Assembly: GCF_031454185.1 (NCBI RefSeq)
Contig: NZ_JAVDQI010000002.1
Coordinates: 124,001-188,000 of the forward strand
Reading direction: 5' to 3'
Source: Methanococcoides alaskense
GTDB lineage: Archaea; Halobacteriota; Methanosarcinia; Methanosarcinales; Methanosarcinaceae
DNA: 64,000 nt
The stretch's first letter is position 1, and the number at the start of each line of letters is the position of its first letter. Shown piece by piece: positions 8,051 to 16,114 of the stretch. The notes below the pieces were generated by a model. It worked only from the letters and a program-made list of their open reading frames with translations. It had not been told where the DNA came from and made no database searches. The position numbers and the translations under genes were made by a program.

Positions 8051-9025
8051 ATGTCCAAGTTTTCACCAACTATAGCTGCACGTGCTGTCTGGCAGATGAG
8101 GGTTCGCAAACGACCCTTTGTTCTTTCGCATGCGATCAATTCCAAATGCAACATGAGTTGTAAATTTTGTGAGTATTGGAAGGACCCCGGGCAAGAGATG
8201 AGCCTTGACTCGATATTCAAAATGCTTGAAGATGCCCGGTCGTTTGGTATCGGTGTCTATAATGCATGGACTGTAGAACCTCTTCTTCGCGATGACCTTC
8301 CCCAGATACTCAGGTTTGCCAAAGAGCTTGGCATGATAACCTCTCTCATTACTAACGGCAAACTTCTCGAGAAAAGGATAGACGATCTTAAAGACCTTGA
8401 TTATCTCTCGGTATCCGTGGATGGTACCAAAAGTTACAAAGAAATCAGGGGGGTCGATCTTGATGTTCTCCTTAACACTATAATGAATGTGAAGGACAAA
8501 CTTAAGAATCCGCTTCTTATGAACTGCGTTATAAGTGGGAAAAACCTCGATGATATTGAAGAGCTTGTACAACTTGCACAGGACATTGGGGTAAAGATAT
8601 CCTTTGAGCCGATGTATGAGTTCAAAGGTATCGATGATGGTGTCTGGTCATCGATGGGTATTCGTGACATGGATAAATATCGGCGCACTATCGATCGTGT
8701 AATCGATATGAAAAGACAGGGCTATCCAATAATCAATTCCATAAGTTATCTTTCAATGATAAAGGACCTGAAAAAAGGATTCAATTGCCATGTCAATAAT
8801 TTCATTCTTGATGTGACCCTCGATGGTTCCATTGAGATTTGTCGGGTCCACAGGGAACCTCTGGGAAATATCAATGAAGGAATTGCAAATGTTTGGAAAC
8901 GTTCACGTTCACAGCAGCACGAAGTGACCAAAAATTGTGAGGGCTGTTTCTTCTTCGGTTATGTTGAGAACAGTATGATGTATGACATGAACCTTGAGGT
9001 AATGCGTCACTATGAATGGATGTAA
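8051..9025 (+). CDS. Radical SAM enzyme, SPASM-like C-terminus
   Basis: A 324-residue radical SAM protein of the MoaA/PqqE-like group. The cluster motif C-x3-C-x2-C is at residues 33, 37 and 40 (CNMSCKFC), with the glycine-rich SAM strand and TIM-barrel pattern following (VSVDG, FEPMYEF). Cysteines in the C-terminal third (FNCHV, EICRV and NCEGC) suggest a partial SPASM or twitch domain for an auxiliary 4Fe-4S cluster. It stands alone between the helicase and the symporter, so context gives no substrate. The N-terminus RPFVLSHAINSKC resembles HpnH-type lipid-modifying enzymes only loosely. Substrate unknown. Confidence 0.85.
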   Translation: MSKFSPTIAARAVWQMRVRKRPFVLSHAINSKCNMSCKFCEYWKDPGQEMSLDSIFKMLEDARSFGIGVYNAWTVEPLLRDDLPQILRFAKELGMITSLITNGKLLEKRIDDLKDLDYLSVSVDGTKSYKEIRGVDLDVLLNTIMNVKDKLKNPLLMNCVISGKNLDDIEELVQLAQDIGVKISFEPMYEFKGIDDGVWSSMGIRDMDKYRRTIDRVIDMKRQGYPIINSISYLSMIKDLKKGFNCHVNNFILDVTLDGSIEICRVHREPLGNINEGIANVWKRSRSQQHEVTKNCEGCFFFGYVENSMMYDMNLEVMRHYEWM

Positions 9026-9206
9026 ATGTCCTTTCAGTGACCGTATCTGCCAAATTTGACAAAGTACATCTCTTCTTCTTTTCGAAAGGACTTATATATT
9101 AAATAAGGTGTGTTCCTTGTACCCTGTATTGGGTATTATAAATATATTAATGGTTCAAGGTCCTGCATTCATGCGGGCTGAAATTTAATTATCAGAGGTT
9201 TCAATT

Positions 9207-11123
9207 ATGGATGGATATCAATTGTTTATGGCAATGCTTGCAGTTTACATATGTGGACTCATAGGCATTGGTTGGTACTTTACAAAAAGGCAGAAAACAG
9301 TAACTGATTTCTGGCTGGCAGGACGTAAGATCGGCACAATAGGAATAGGATTTTCCTCTGCCGCATCATGGCTGACCGCTGGTGGGATATTAGCAGTTAT
9401 TGGTTTCTTTATGCTACTTGGAATGGGCTCCATTTGGGGTTTTGTAGCTCCTAACATTCTGGCATTGCTTATAATCGCTATTTTTGTCAAAAAATTCAAG
9501 AATCTACCTGCTATCACACAGGCAGAACTTCTCGAACTGAGATACAGTTCTGCAATACGTGCTCCTGTTGGTATCATTATAACTATCGTAATGATCCTTT
9601 TTGCAGTTGCCGATATCAAAGGATTCGCTCTTGTGTTGCAGATATTTTATGGTGTGGACCCGATCTATGCGGCACTCATCGTTGCTCTTGCCGTTTCCGC
9701 TTATGTGACCCTCGGTGGTCTCAGTGCGGTAGTATGGACCGATGTTGTGCAGTTCGTTTTCCTTTCCATCTTCGCTCTTGCAATGGCTTTCCTGGCTATC
9801 GGGACCGCAACCTCCGGTTCAGCGGATATTTCTTCCGCATCAGACCTGATCTCAACTGTGCCCACTGACTGGTGGAATCCGTTCATCATAGGCATTCCGA
9901 TGGTGCTTATCTTCGTTTTTGCTATCATCCCTGGATGGATAACAGAACAGGACCAATGGCAGAAAGTATGGGCAGCTAAAGACTCGAAATCTGCACGGAA
10001 TGGTCTTGTACTTGGTTCTTTCCTTGTAACAGTAGTATTCACTGCATGTGCGTTCATTGCTATTGGACTGAACTCACTGTATCCTGAGATATCTGCGATG
10101 GGTTTCCCTATGGGAATGGCACAGGCAGAACCTGCACTTCTGACATTCATTGTCGAAACATTCTCGCCTGCTGTGATCGGGCTTAGTGCAATTGGTCTTG
10201 CAGCAGCATCAATGTCCTGTGCGGATACTTTTGCAACCTCAGGTGCATCATGTGTTTCACGTGATATCTACCAGAGATTTGTCAAACCGGATGCTACAAT
10301 GAAGCAGATGCTCACCATCAACAGGCTGAGCGTTCTTTTCATCGTTGCAGCAGCAACAGTTTCCTCGTTCTTCATAAACAGTATTATCGATGCAATTCAC
10401 ATTGCAACGTTCATCGCAAGTGCATCCTACTTCTTCCCTCTCATGGGTGGACTTTACTGGAAGCGTGCGACAAAAGAAGGCGCATTGGCAGGGCTTGTTA
10501 TCGGTGCTGTGGCACAGATATCATTTACTGTGTATGACCTTTTAATGACCGCACCTATGGCACCTCCATATCTTGAGACAGTACATCCAATTCTCATGAG
10601 TCATGGTGTGATCGTAGGAATGGGATTGAGTGGACTTGCTTTCTTCGGCGTATCCCTTCTGACAAAGCCATCGAGTGTCATCAATCTTGCTCCGTTCTTC
10701 AAGGATGCAGCAGAAGAACTGGCAAGCCACGATGCACAGAAGGTCGATGATCAGTCCTCTGAATATAAGAATTTCCTCAAGACCCTTGATGAACAGACCA
10801 CCGGGGAACGTGCACACCTTCATTTGAGGCTTGAAGCTTCAGCCACAGTGAACTGGAGAAAGTTCGTAGAACAGCTAAAACAGGCTTATCCTGCATGGGT
10901 AACTCCTACAGGACTTGATTCTGTCTACAGGCTCATCCAAGCTGACATGCTTGCCTGTGTTTCTATCACACGTGGTGAGAATGAAAAGGAGATCTGGTTC
11001 GCATCAGAACCACCAGTCGATTCTGTTGAAATACAGAAGAAAGAGGTCTTTATTGCATACAAAGAAGTATCAAAAGCTCTCGAAGATGTTGGTATTCTCC
11101 TGAGCATACCGAACGAAGACTAA
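9207..11123 (+). CDS. Sodium:solute symporter (SSS family) with C-terminal soluble domain
   Basis: Na+-coupled importer of the PutP/PanF/SSS superfamily, 638 residues with about 12-13 membrane spans up to residue 490. Family segments include DFWLAGRKIG near residue 35, SSAASWLTAGG near 55, and an inner-core stretch ADTFATSGASCVSRDIY near 345. Residues from about 500 to 638 form a hydrophilic tail with two conserved-looking halves and no recognised domain, which could be regulatory. The gene is monocistronic, with SD-like AGAGG before ATG 9207 and a terminator just after the stop. Substrate (for example proline, pantothenate or an osmolyte) cannot be told from sequence. Confidence 0.9.
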   Translation: MDGYQLFMAMLAVYICGLIGIGWYFTKRQKTVTDFWLAGRKIGTIGIGFSSAASWLTAGGILAVIGFFMLLGMGSIWGFVAPNILALLIIAIFVKKFKNLPAITQAELLELRYSSAIRAPVGIIITIVMILFAVADIKGFALVLQIFYGVDPIYAALIVALAVSAYVTLGGLSAVVWTDVVQFVFLSIFALAMAFLAIGTATSGSADISSASDLISTVPTDWWNPFIIGIPMVLIFVFAIIPGWITEQDQWQKVWAAKDSKSARNGLVLGSFLVTVVFTACAFIAIGLNSLYPEISAMGFPMGMAQAEPALLTFIVETFSPAVIGLSAIGLAAASMSCADTFATSGASCVSRDIYQRFVKPDATMKQMLTINRLSVLFIVAAATVSSFFINSIIDAIHIATFIASASYFFPLMGGLYWKRATKEGALAGLVIGAVAQISFTVYDLLMTAPMAPPYLETVHPILMSHGVIVGMGLSGLAFFGVSLLTKPSSVINLAPFFKDAAEELASHDAQKVDDQSSEYKNFLKTLDEQTTGERAHLHLRLEASATVNWRKFVEQLKQAYPAWVTPTGLDSVYRLIQADMLACVSITRGENEKEIWFASEPPVDSVEIQKKEVFIAYKEVSKALEDVGILLSIPNED

Positions 11124-11137
11124 GCATATTTAGGTCA

Positions 11138-11168
11138 CACTCCCTTTCTGGGAGTGCCTCTTTTTTTC
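11138..11168 (+). terminator. Intrinsic-type terminator after the symporter gene
   Basis: Seven-base stem CACTCCC / GGGAGTG with a TTTCT loop (11138-11156) followed by a run of T to 11168. Confidence 0.85.
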
Positions 11169-11227
11169 AACAACCTTTTTTAGTGATGGTGTCCATTATT
11201 TTTTGAACAACTTTTGCGATGTGTATC

Positions 11228-12163
11228 ATGAAAAGATTAGCAATAACATTGGTATTGGTCTTTATTCTTGTAATAATGTCATCAGGTTGCATCAATGAGC
11301 TTGCTCCCGTGACTGATAATAATACAACGGTAGAAGCTTCTGATTACGAATTGGAGGTATTTCATAGTCCTTCCGATATAAGCGATGATCTGAATACGAC
11401 CACTTTTTATCTTTCAAGGGACGGAAGTACGAACGTTGTTTATATGGTGGCAGAAACCTCGGTTATAGAAATTGTTCCAATGGAGGATGTTTTCAATACT
11501 GGGGGAGATATTCTTTCCAACGTTGTGATCATTGCGGACAGGTCCGAAAACGTGTCCGCTTCAGCTGAGACCTTTGAGATGTTTGCATCATCTTCTCCAG
11601 GGGACCTTCCTGTTTTCAACTATACTCTTGAGGATGATGTGATTCGTGGACAGAAACACTTTGTCATGGAATTCGATGAGAACATTACCGGGATCGTTGC
11701 TTTTGCTCTCAATAATCCAAAAGGGCAGGATTTCATGTATGTTCCCACTCATGATTCAACGGTAAGATTTGTGCTGCCCGAAGGTTACACTACCGGTAAT
11801 CCCTTCGTTGGAAAGGTACTTCCCGACACAGATGATCGATACATCGATGAACAAGGGCGTGAAGTTCTGGTCTGGTATGACCTTCATGCAAAGTCCGGTA
11901 CTTTTACCAATATGGCAAGGGACTATCTTAAGGTCGAGATATCTGAAGAAGACCTGCCCTACAGGACCGTGATGATAAAGTTCTATTCGGAATCTGCGCC
12001 AAGGTTGCTTTTGATAGGCACGAGCATCCTATTCGGTGGGGTGTTGCTGGTACTTGGAAATTATCTCTCCGCAAGAAGGAAACTCCGTAAGGAAAGGAAA
12101 TCCATTGAAGATGCTTTCATTGAGAAGAAGGCAGGGACTGGAATGGGCGGAAAGAAAAAGTAA
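11228..12163 (+). CDS. Membrane-anchored lipoprotein, DUF5803-like
   Basis: A 311-residue exported protein with a hydrophobic signal ending in a lipobox-like SSGC (about residues 17-20), a large extracytoplasmic region with many Asn-x-Thr/Ser sites, a second hydrophobic span near the C-terminus (LLLIGTSILFGGVLLVLGNYL is in this area) and a lysine-rich cytoplasmic tail ending GGKKK. Architecture recalls archaeal DUF5803 proteins; this family name is from memory. ATG 11219 in the same frame is an alternative start adding three residues. It converges with the MBL gene, separated by 3 bases. Function unknown. Confidence 0.7.
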   Translation: MKRLAITLVLVFILVIMSSGCINELAPVTDNNTTVEASDYELEVFHSPSDISDDLNTTTFYLSRDGSTNVVYMVAETSVIEIVPMEDVFNTGGDILSNVVIIADRSENVSASAETFEMFASSSPGDLPVFNYTLEDDVIRGQKHFVMEFDENITGIVAFALNNPKGQDFMYVPTHDSTVRFVLPEGYTTGNPFVGKVLPDTDDRYIDEQGREVLVWYDLHAKSGTFTNMARDYLKVEISEEDLPYRTVMIKFYSESAPRLLLIGTSILFGGVLLVLGNYLSARRKLRKERKSIEDAFIEKKAGTGMGGKKK

Positions 12164-12166
12164 TGA

Positions 12167-12913
12167 TCAAAGGATAAGTTCCATTCCGTCATATCCCAAT
12201 GGATATGTTTTAACGGCTTCATCGTGAGGTTTGAAGTAATGGCTTAAATGGGTCATTACAACCTTTTTTGCTTTTATCTTTTCAGCCATTTGCATGGCTT
12301 CGTTTGCATCCATGTGTTTCTTTACATGAAATCCCACATCATGGGGTATGATGGCATCCACTATGAAAATATCAGGGTTCTGTATAAGTTCAATGCTTTT
12401 TTCAGGGATGTTCTCATCAGTATCCCCGCTGATGACCACTTTTTTGTCACCTTCGCATATCATCACTCCGATAGCTTTCTTTGCAGGGGGGTGGTTCACC
12501 TCGAAAAGTGTGAACTCCAGTCCTATAAGTTCAAAGGACGTATTCAGCGGTATGTCATGCCGTTTTGGTCTGAGAAATGAGACATAATCAAGAATATAGT
12601 CCAATGTTTCTGTTACTCCATATACATCCACATTGTACTGTACACGATGGAATTCTCCGAATCCGGTATAATGGTCATAGTGACCATGTGTCCATATGAC
12701 ACCATCGACATGCTTGAGCCCTTTTCGCAGCATCTGCTCTCGCATGTCCGGGCTGGTGTCGATCAGGACTTTACCTTCATCTGATTCCACAAGTATGGAA
12801 AACCGCAGACGGTTGCTCTTGGTTCCCTTTTTTGCATCGATACATGCGGGACAATCACAACCTATGACCGGTGTTCCGGGTGCATCTCCTGTGCCCAGAA
12901 GTGTTATCTTCAT
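12167..12913 (-). CDS. MBL-fold metallo-hydrolase, PhnP-like
   Basis: Metallo-beta-lactamase fold phosphodiesterase-type hydrolase, 248 residues. The metal-binding motif HGHYDH is at residues 76-81, with the further ligands in SGDTD and THLSHY downstream. The N-terminal LGTGDAPGTPVIGCDCPAC, with cysteines spaced CxCxxC, matches the PhnP/COG1235 group that acts on cyclic phosphodiester substrates; the actual substrate here is unknown. It begins 6 bases after the AAA ATPase gene ends, with GGAGGC before the start, so the two are co-transcribed. Confidence 0.88.
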   Translation of the reverse strand: MKITLLGTGDAPGTPVIGCDCPACIDAKKGTKSNRLRFSILVESDEGKVLIDTSPDMREQMLRKGLKHVDGVIWTHGHYDHYTGFGEFHRVQYNVDVYGVTETLDYILDYVSFLRPKRHDIPLNTSFELIGLEFTLFEVNHPPAKKAIGVMICEGDKKVVISGDTDENIPEKSIELIQNPDIFIVDAIIPHDVGFHVKKHMDANEAMQMAEKIKAKKVVMTHLSHYFKPHDEAVKTYPLGYDGMELIL

Positions 12914-12919
12914 GGAATT

Positions 12920-14212
12920 TCAGACGCCTCCCTCATTTACCACATATTCATCGGACTTGATGTTAGCACGTTTGTTGAACTTGAGGACGGCATTGAATAG
13001 ATCATCCTGTGAGATGACAGTTCTCTCTTGTACAAGAGCATTGAGTACACTTTCCCGAATGACCATTCTCAGGTCAGAACCGGAGTATCCTTCAGTGAGT
13101 GGTGCTATTTCAGCATTGTCGAAGTTCCCTTCTATGTTCTTGGTCACGATATCCAGAATGGCCTTTCTCATATTCTCGTTTGGCAATGGGAAGTTCATTA
13201 TCTCATCGAATCTTCTCCATGCAGCAGAATCCAGCATTCTGGGGTGGTTGGTCGCTGCCATCAGGAGGACTCCATCATTGGTCAGGCTGATGCTATCTAT
13301 GGCCTTAAGAAGGGTGTTAACAGCTCTTTTCAATGCAGCATGTTCATCGGATGCCCTTGTCTTTGCAACGAAATCGAACTCATCGATGAAAAGTATGCAT
13401 GGGCTCAATCGCTTCGCAAGTGAAAATACTCTATCGATGTTCTTTGCGGTCTCTCCAAGGTATTGATCGGTTATCATGGACAACCTTACTTCGACAAAAG
13501 GTATTGATAGGCGTTCGGACATTGCTTTTGCCACGGATGTCTTTCCAGTGCCTGGTGGGCCTACCATCAGGATCTTCCCGATATCATACAAACCTATCTT
13601 TTTGAGATGCTCGCGGTACTGTATGGCCTTGACTATCTTTTCGATCTCTTCCTTCTGATCCTCTGTAAGGACCATATATCTCATCGGCTGGGCAATATCT
13701 TCCGGGGCAATTATTTGCACCAGCTTAAGCATATCTTCGCCGCCTTCTTCCTCAGATATCTCGCTTATAAGGGATTCTATCCATTCCCTGTCAACTTCCT
13801 TTGGTCCGGTTGAAGCTAGTGCCTTTTTATAATTAGCAGTCTCAGAGTTTTTTTTCTCCTCGTAGTAATATGCCAGGGCCGGGTTCGCATCTATTCTTTC
13901 GTCTGCTGACTCCTGTTTATGGAACCAGTCTGCTCCCACATCAAAGGAAGTGAACTTTATTTTTGATGTGAGCTCATCGATGTCGATAAAAGGCAATGAC
14001 AGCACCTGTCCTTTAAGATCTTTGATGGCAAAAAGCCCCTCAATGTCCTTGCGGGTTACAGTTATAGGCTTTGGCACTCCTTTGTGCGTACGGCTCCAGT
14101 AGTTCTTCCTTATGCTCTTTGGAAGATCATTCACATCCATTTCCGGATATTTGTTGTAGATCTCTGCTGTAAGTAGCAGTTCTATAATGTCAAGTGTGGT
14201 CATATCGGACAT
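12920..14212 (-). CDS. AAA ATPase of unknown role
   Basis: A 430-residue protein with a single AAA domain after a roughly 180-residue N-terminal region of no recognised fold. Walker A GPPGTGKT (218-225), Walker B LFIDE (274-278), sensor 1 ATNHP and the second-region RRFDEI are all present, so it should be an active ATPase, probably hexameric. The N-terminal domain presumably binds substrate. It is first in an operon with the PhnP-like hydrolase. Similarity to proteasome-activating or Cdc48-type ATPases is confined to the AAA module. No start ambiguity beyond MSDM versus the internal ATG. Confidence 0.9.
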   Translation of the reverse strand: MSDMTTLDIIELLLTAEIYNKYPEMDVNDLPKSIRKNYWSRTHKGVPKPITVTRKDIEGLFAIKDLKGQVLSLPFIDIDELTSKIKFTSFDVGADWFHKQESADERIDANPALAYYYEEKKNSETANYKKALASTGPKEVDREWIESLISEISEEEGGEDMLKLVQIIAPEDIAQPMRYMVLTEDQKEEIEKIVKAIQYREHLKKIGLYDIGKILMVGPPGTGKTSVAKAMSERLSIPFVEVRLSMITDQYLGETAKNIDRVFSLAKRLSPCILFIDEFDFVAKTRASDEHAALKRAVNTLLKAIDSISLTNDGVLLMAATNHPRMLDSAAWRRFDEIMNFPLPNENMRKAILDIVTKNIEGNFDNAEIAPLTEGYSGSDLRMVIRESVLNALVQERTVISQDDLFNAVLKFNKRANIKSDEYVVNEGGV

Positions 14213-14346
14213 ATTCTAACCTTGTAATTGTGAAAGGACTTTTGTATTCTCCTGAGGGCAGTCCATTGAACTATAATATTATGTGGTTCTTTTAGATATA
14301 TCTTATGTTTTCTGAATGAAAAAGATGTATTAAATTCAACGGATCA

Positions 14347-14904
14347 CTAGACAATTTTAACATGCCCTTTTTTCGGGAAGTATATCTGTGCTGAACTTCT
14401 CATCTTTTCAAGGGTATCCTTGAATCTTGCTTCATCAATGTCCATTTCTAAAGCAATGGAGGAAAACTCGGACACTTCCAATCCTTCTGGTCTGCTTTCA
14501 AGGATGGACCTCATGTCCTTTTCCGCATTATTCTTTTTTCTGCGAACATTATCGATTGGAGTCTTTATCTTGGATGGGGTGTTCGGTTTGAATGCTTTTT
14601 CCATATTTTTGGATATTGATCCATCATCTCTGGGTGGCGATAATGAAATAAGTTCCTCTCCAAATATGGAACATTTGAGGTCATTCATCGTTGTGCTTTG
14701 CTTTTCCCCGAGAAGCTGTGCCTGTATCTTTGTGCGCACAGCTCTTGCTTCTTCAATGTCTTCACCCATATGGAACACCCGTAGTTTCCTTATGTGTAAG
14801 GTAGTTCCGCAAAGTTGACATTTTGTGGTCTTTGCACTTTTATCCTCTATGAGCTGTGCAGACCTGCGACATTTAGGGCAGGCTATCACAGAATAAACTG
14901 GCAT
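14347..14904 (-). CDS. Zinc-ribbon protein, DUF5817-like
   Basis: A 185-residue protein with a two-CxxC zinc ribbon at its N-terminus (C9/C12 and C29/C32), a charged middle and a C-terminal helical region of about 50 residues resembling a winged-helix (LEVSEFSSIALEMDIDEARF is near it). The frame continues upstream, but the archaeal DUF5817 family begins just before the first CxxC, and a TATA element at 14961-14970 predicts a transcript starting near 14939, so ATG 14904 is preferred over ATG 14982. It is divergent from rimI. A nucleic-acid-related role is a guess from the zinc ribbon. Confidence 0.7.
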   Translation of the reverse strand: MPVYSVIACPKCRRSAQLIEDKSAKTTKCQLCGTTLHIRKLRVFHMGEDIEEARAVRTKIQAQLLGEKQSTTMNDLKCSIFGEELISLSPPRDDGSISKNMEKAFKPNTPSKIKTPIDNVRRKKNNAEKDMRSILESRPEGLEVSEFSSIALEMDIDEARFKDTLEKMRSSAQIYFPKKGHVKIV

Positions 14905-14960
14905 CACTGACTGGTTGTCCTGTCTTCTATAAGTATAGAACCCTTTAGGATATTTCCAGA

Positions 14961-14970
14961 TATTTATAAT
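14961..14970. promoter_or_regulatory. Shared TATA element between rimI and the DUF5817-like gene
   Basis: TATTTATAAT reads as a TATA box in both orientations. Adding about 27 bases gives a start near 14993 on the plus strand, immediately before the rimI ATG at 14994, and near 14939 on the minus strand, 35 bases before the ATG at 14904. Confidence 0.5.
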
Positions 14971-14993
14971 CCATGACGCCATACTGGCATTAT

Positions 14994-15413
14994 ATGATAA
15001 GAACCGCCACAAGGTCGGATCTGCCGGCAATCGTAGATATGGAGGACCTGTCCTTTGCTGAGCCCTGGGACATGCGTACATTCAGGTCTTATGTTCATCA
15101 TCCCGGTTTTATTGTGTTCGAGGAAGACGGTTCAATCTGCGGGTATGCGATCCTTGTCGTAATAGCGGATGATGCTCATCTGGCAAGTATTGCGATACAT
15201 CCGGAGTACAGGCGGAGAAATATCGGGTCTTGTCTTTTAGATAGCTGCATGCTGCTTGCAAAGGCGAACTCTTTTCCTCTTGTACGGCTGGAAGTGAGGG
15301 AGAAGAACAAAACTGCACAGGATTTCTATCTTGCCAACGGGTTCGAGGCGGTAGCGACCATTCCTGACTATTATCCTGACGATAATGCGATCGTTATGGA
15401 AAGGAGAACTTGA
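14994..15413 (+). CDS. rimI: Ribosomal protein alanine N-acetyltransferase RimI-like (GNAT)
   Basis: GNAT-family N-terminal acetyltransferase of 139 residues that transfers acetyl from acetyl-CoA to protein N-termini. The sequence runs RTATRSDLPAIVDMEDLSF, then LASIAIHPEYRRRNIGSCL, the acetyl-CoA-binding motif A, and ends with the NGFEAVATIPDYY segment typical of RimI/ArdI. ATG 14973 upstream is in frame, but the family start and the predicted transcript start at 14993 favour 14994 with a leaderless mRNA. The stop codon directly abuts the end of the convergent cis-prenyltransferase-like gene. Confidence 0.88.
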   Translation: MIRTATRSDLPAIVDMEDLSFAEPWDMRTFRSYVHHPGFIVFEEDGSICGYAILVVIADDAHLASIAIHPEYRRRNIGSCLLDSCMLLAKANSFPLVRLEVREKNKTAQDFYLANGFEAVATIPDYYPDDNAIVMERRT

Positions 15414-16073
15414 TCATTTGCCAAAGCGGCGCTGTCTTTTTTGGTAATCCCTTATGATCCTAAGTATGTCCATTCTTCTGAGGCCGTGCCAGTTCACATC
15501 GGTAAAATAGAGTTCAGAATAAGCGGATTGCCAGAGGAGGAAATTCGAAAGATGCTTTCCGCCTGCACGAATTATGATATCGGGCTCTTCGCGTACTGTC
15601 AAATGGGATTCGATGGTATTTTCATCGATGTCCGCAGGTCTCAATCTTTCATCTTTCACATCATGAAGGATGGAGGTGATCGCCTTTGTTATCTCGTTCT
15701 TTCCGCCAAAGCCGACTGAGAAATGTACCCGGTGGGTGTCACCCACTTTATTTTCGATAAGCTCTCCTTTTTCATTGTATATGTCGAATCCAACATTTTC
15801 GGGCAAAGGAGCCATTATCTCTTTCAATTCATCCAAAAGCAGCGATACTATCTTCGTTTTTGCTTCTTCTTTAACATCAAGGACATCCACGTAAATACTT
15901 ATTATTTTGATCTCAAGGGCAAAACACCATTTCAGGAATGCACCCAGTTTCTCTTTTCCGCTATCATCAAGCAGATCGGATTCTGAAAGTATCATTGTGA
16001 TATGTTCTGGTATTTGCCCTTGCATCCCGTTGATCTGGTTCAACAAGTATCGTTCGTAGAGTGCCCTTATCAT
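15414..16073 (-). CDS. cis-Prenyltransferase family protein lacking the catalytic motif (Nus1/NgBR-like subunit)
   Basis: A 219-residue member of the undecaprenyl diphosphate synthase family. The C-terminus is fully conserved (RAGGKHLSNFLLWQSAYSE and YQKRQRRFGK), with the RxG residues that bind isopentenyl diphosphate. At residues 28-33, where active enzymes have MDGNGR with the catalytic Asp, this protein reads ILSESD. This is the pattern of the non-catalytic partner (Nus1/NgBR) of heteromeric cis-prenyltransferases that make glycosyl carrier lipids; a heteromeric enzyme of this type has been reported from Methanosarcina mazei. The catalytic partner is not in this window. It follows the YchF-like GTPase gene by 41 bases on the same strand. 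Confidence 0.85.
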   Translation of the reverse strand: MIRALYERYLLNQINGMQGQIPEHITMILSESDLLDDSGKEKLGAFLKWCFALEIKIISIYVDVLDVKEEAKTKIVSLLLDELKEIMAPLPENVGFDIYNEKGELIENKVGDTHRVHFSVGFGGKNEITKAITSILHDVKDERLRPADIDENTIESHLTVREEPDIIIRAGGKHLSNFLLWQSAYSELYFTDVNWHGLRRMDILRIIRDYQKRQRRFGK

Positions 16074-16114
16074 GTAACGCCAGCTTTGTCCTTATTATTG
16101 AATGGAGCTTGTAC

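Noticed and set aside
7858..8163. TTG-initiated frame overlapping the radical SAM gene
   Set aside because: It overlaps the well-supported radical SAM start by over 100 bases in another frame and begins with a TTG lacking a ribosome binding site.
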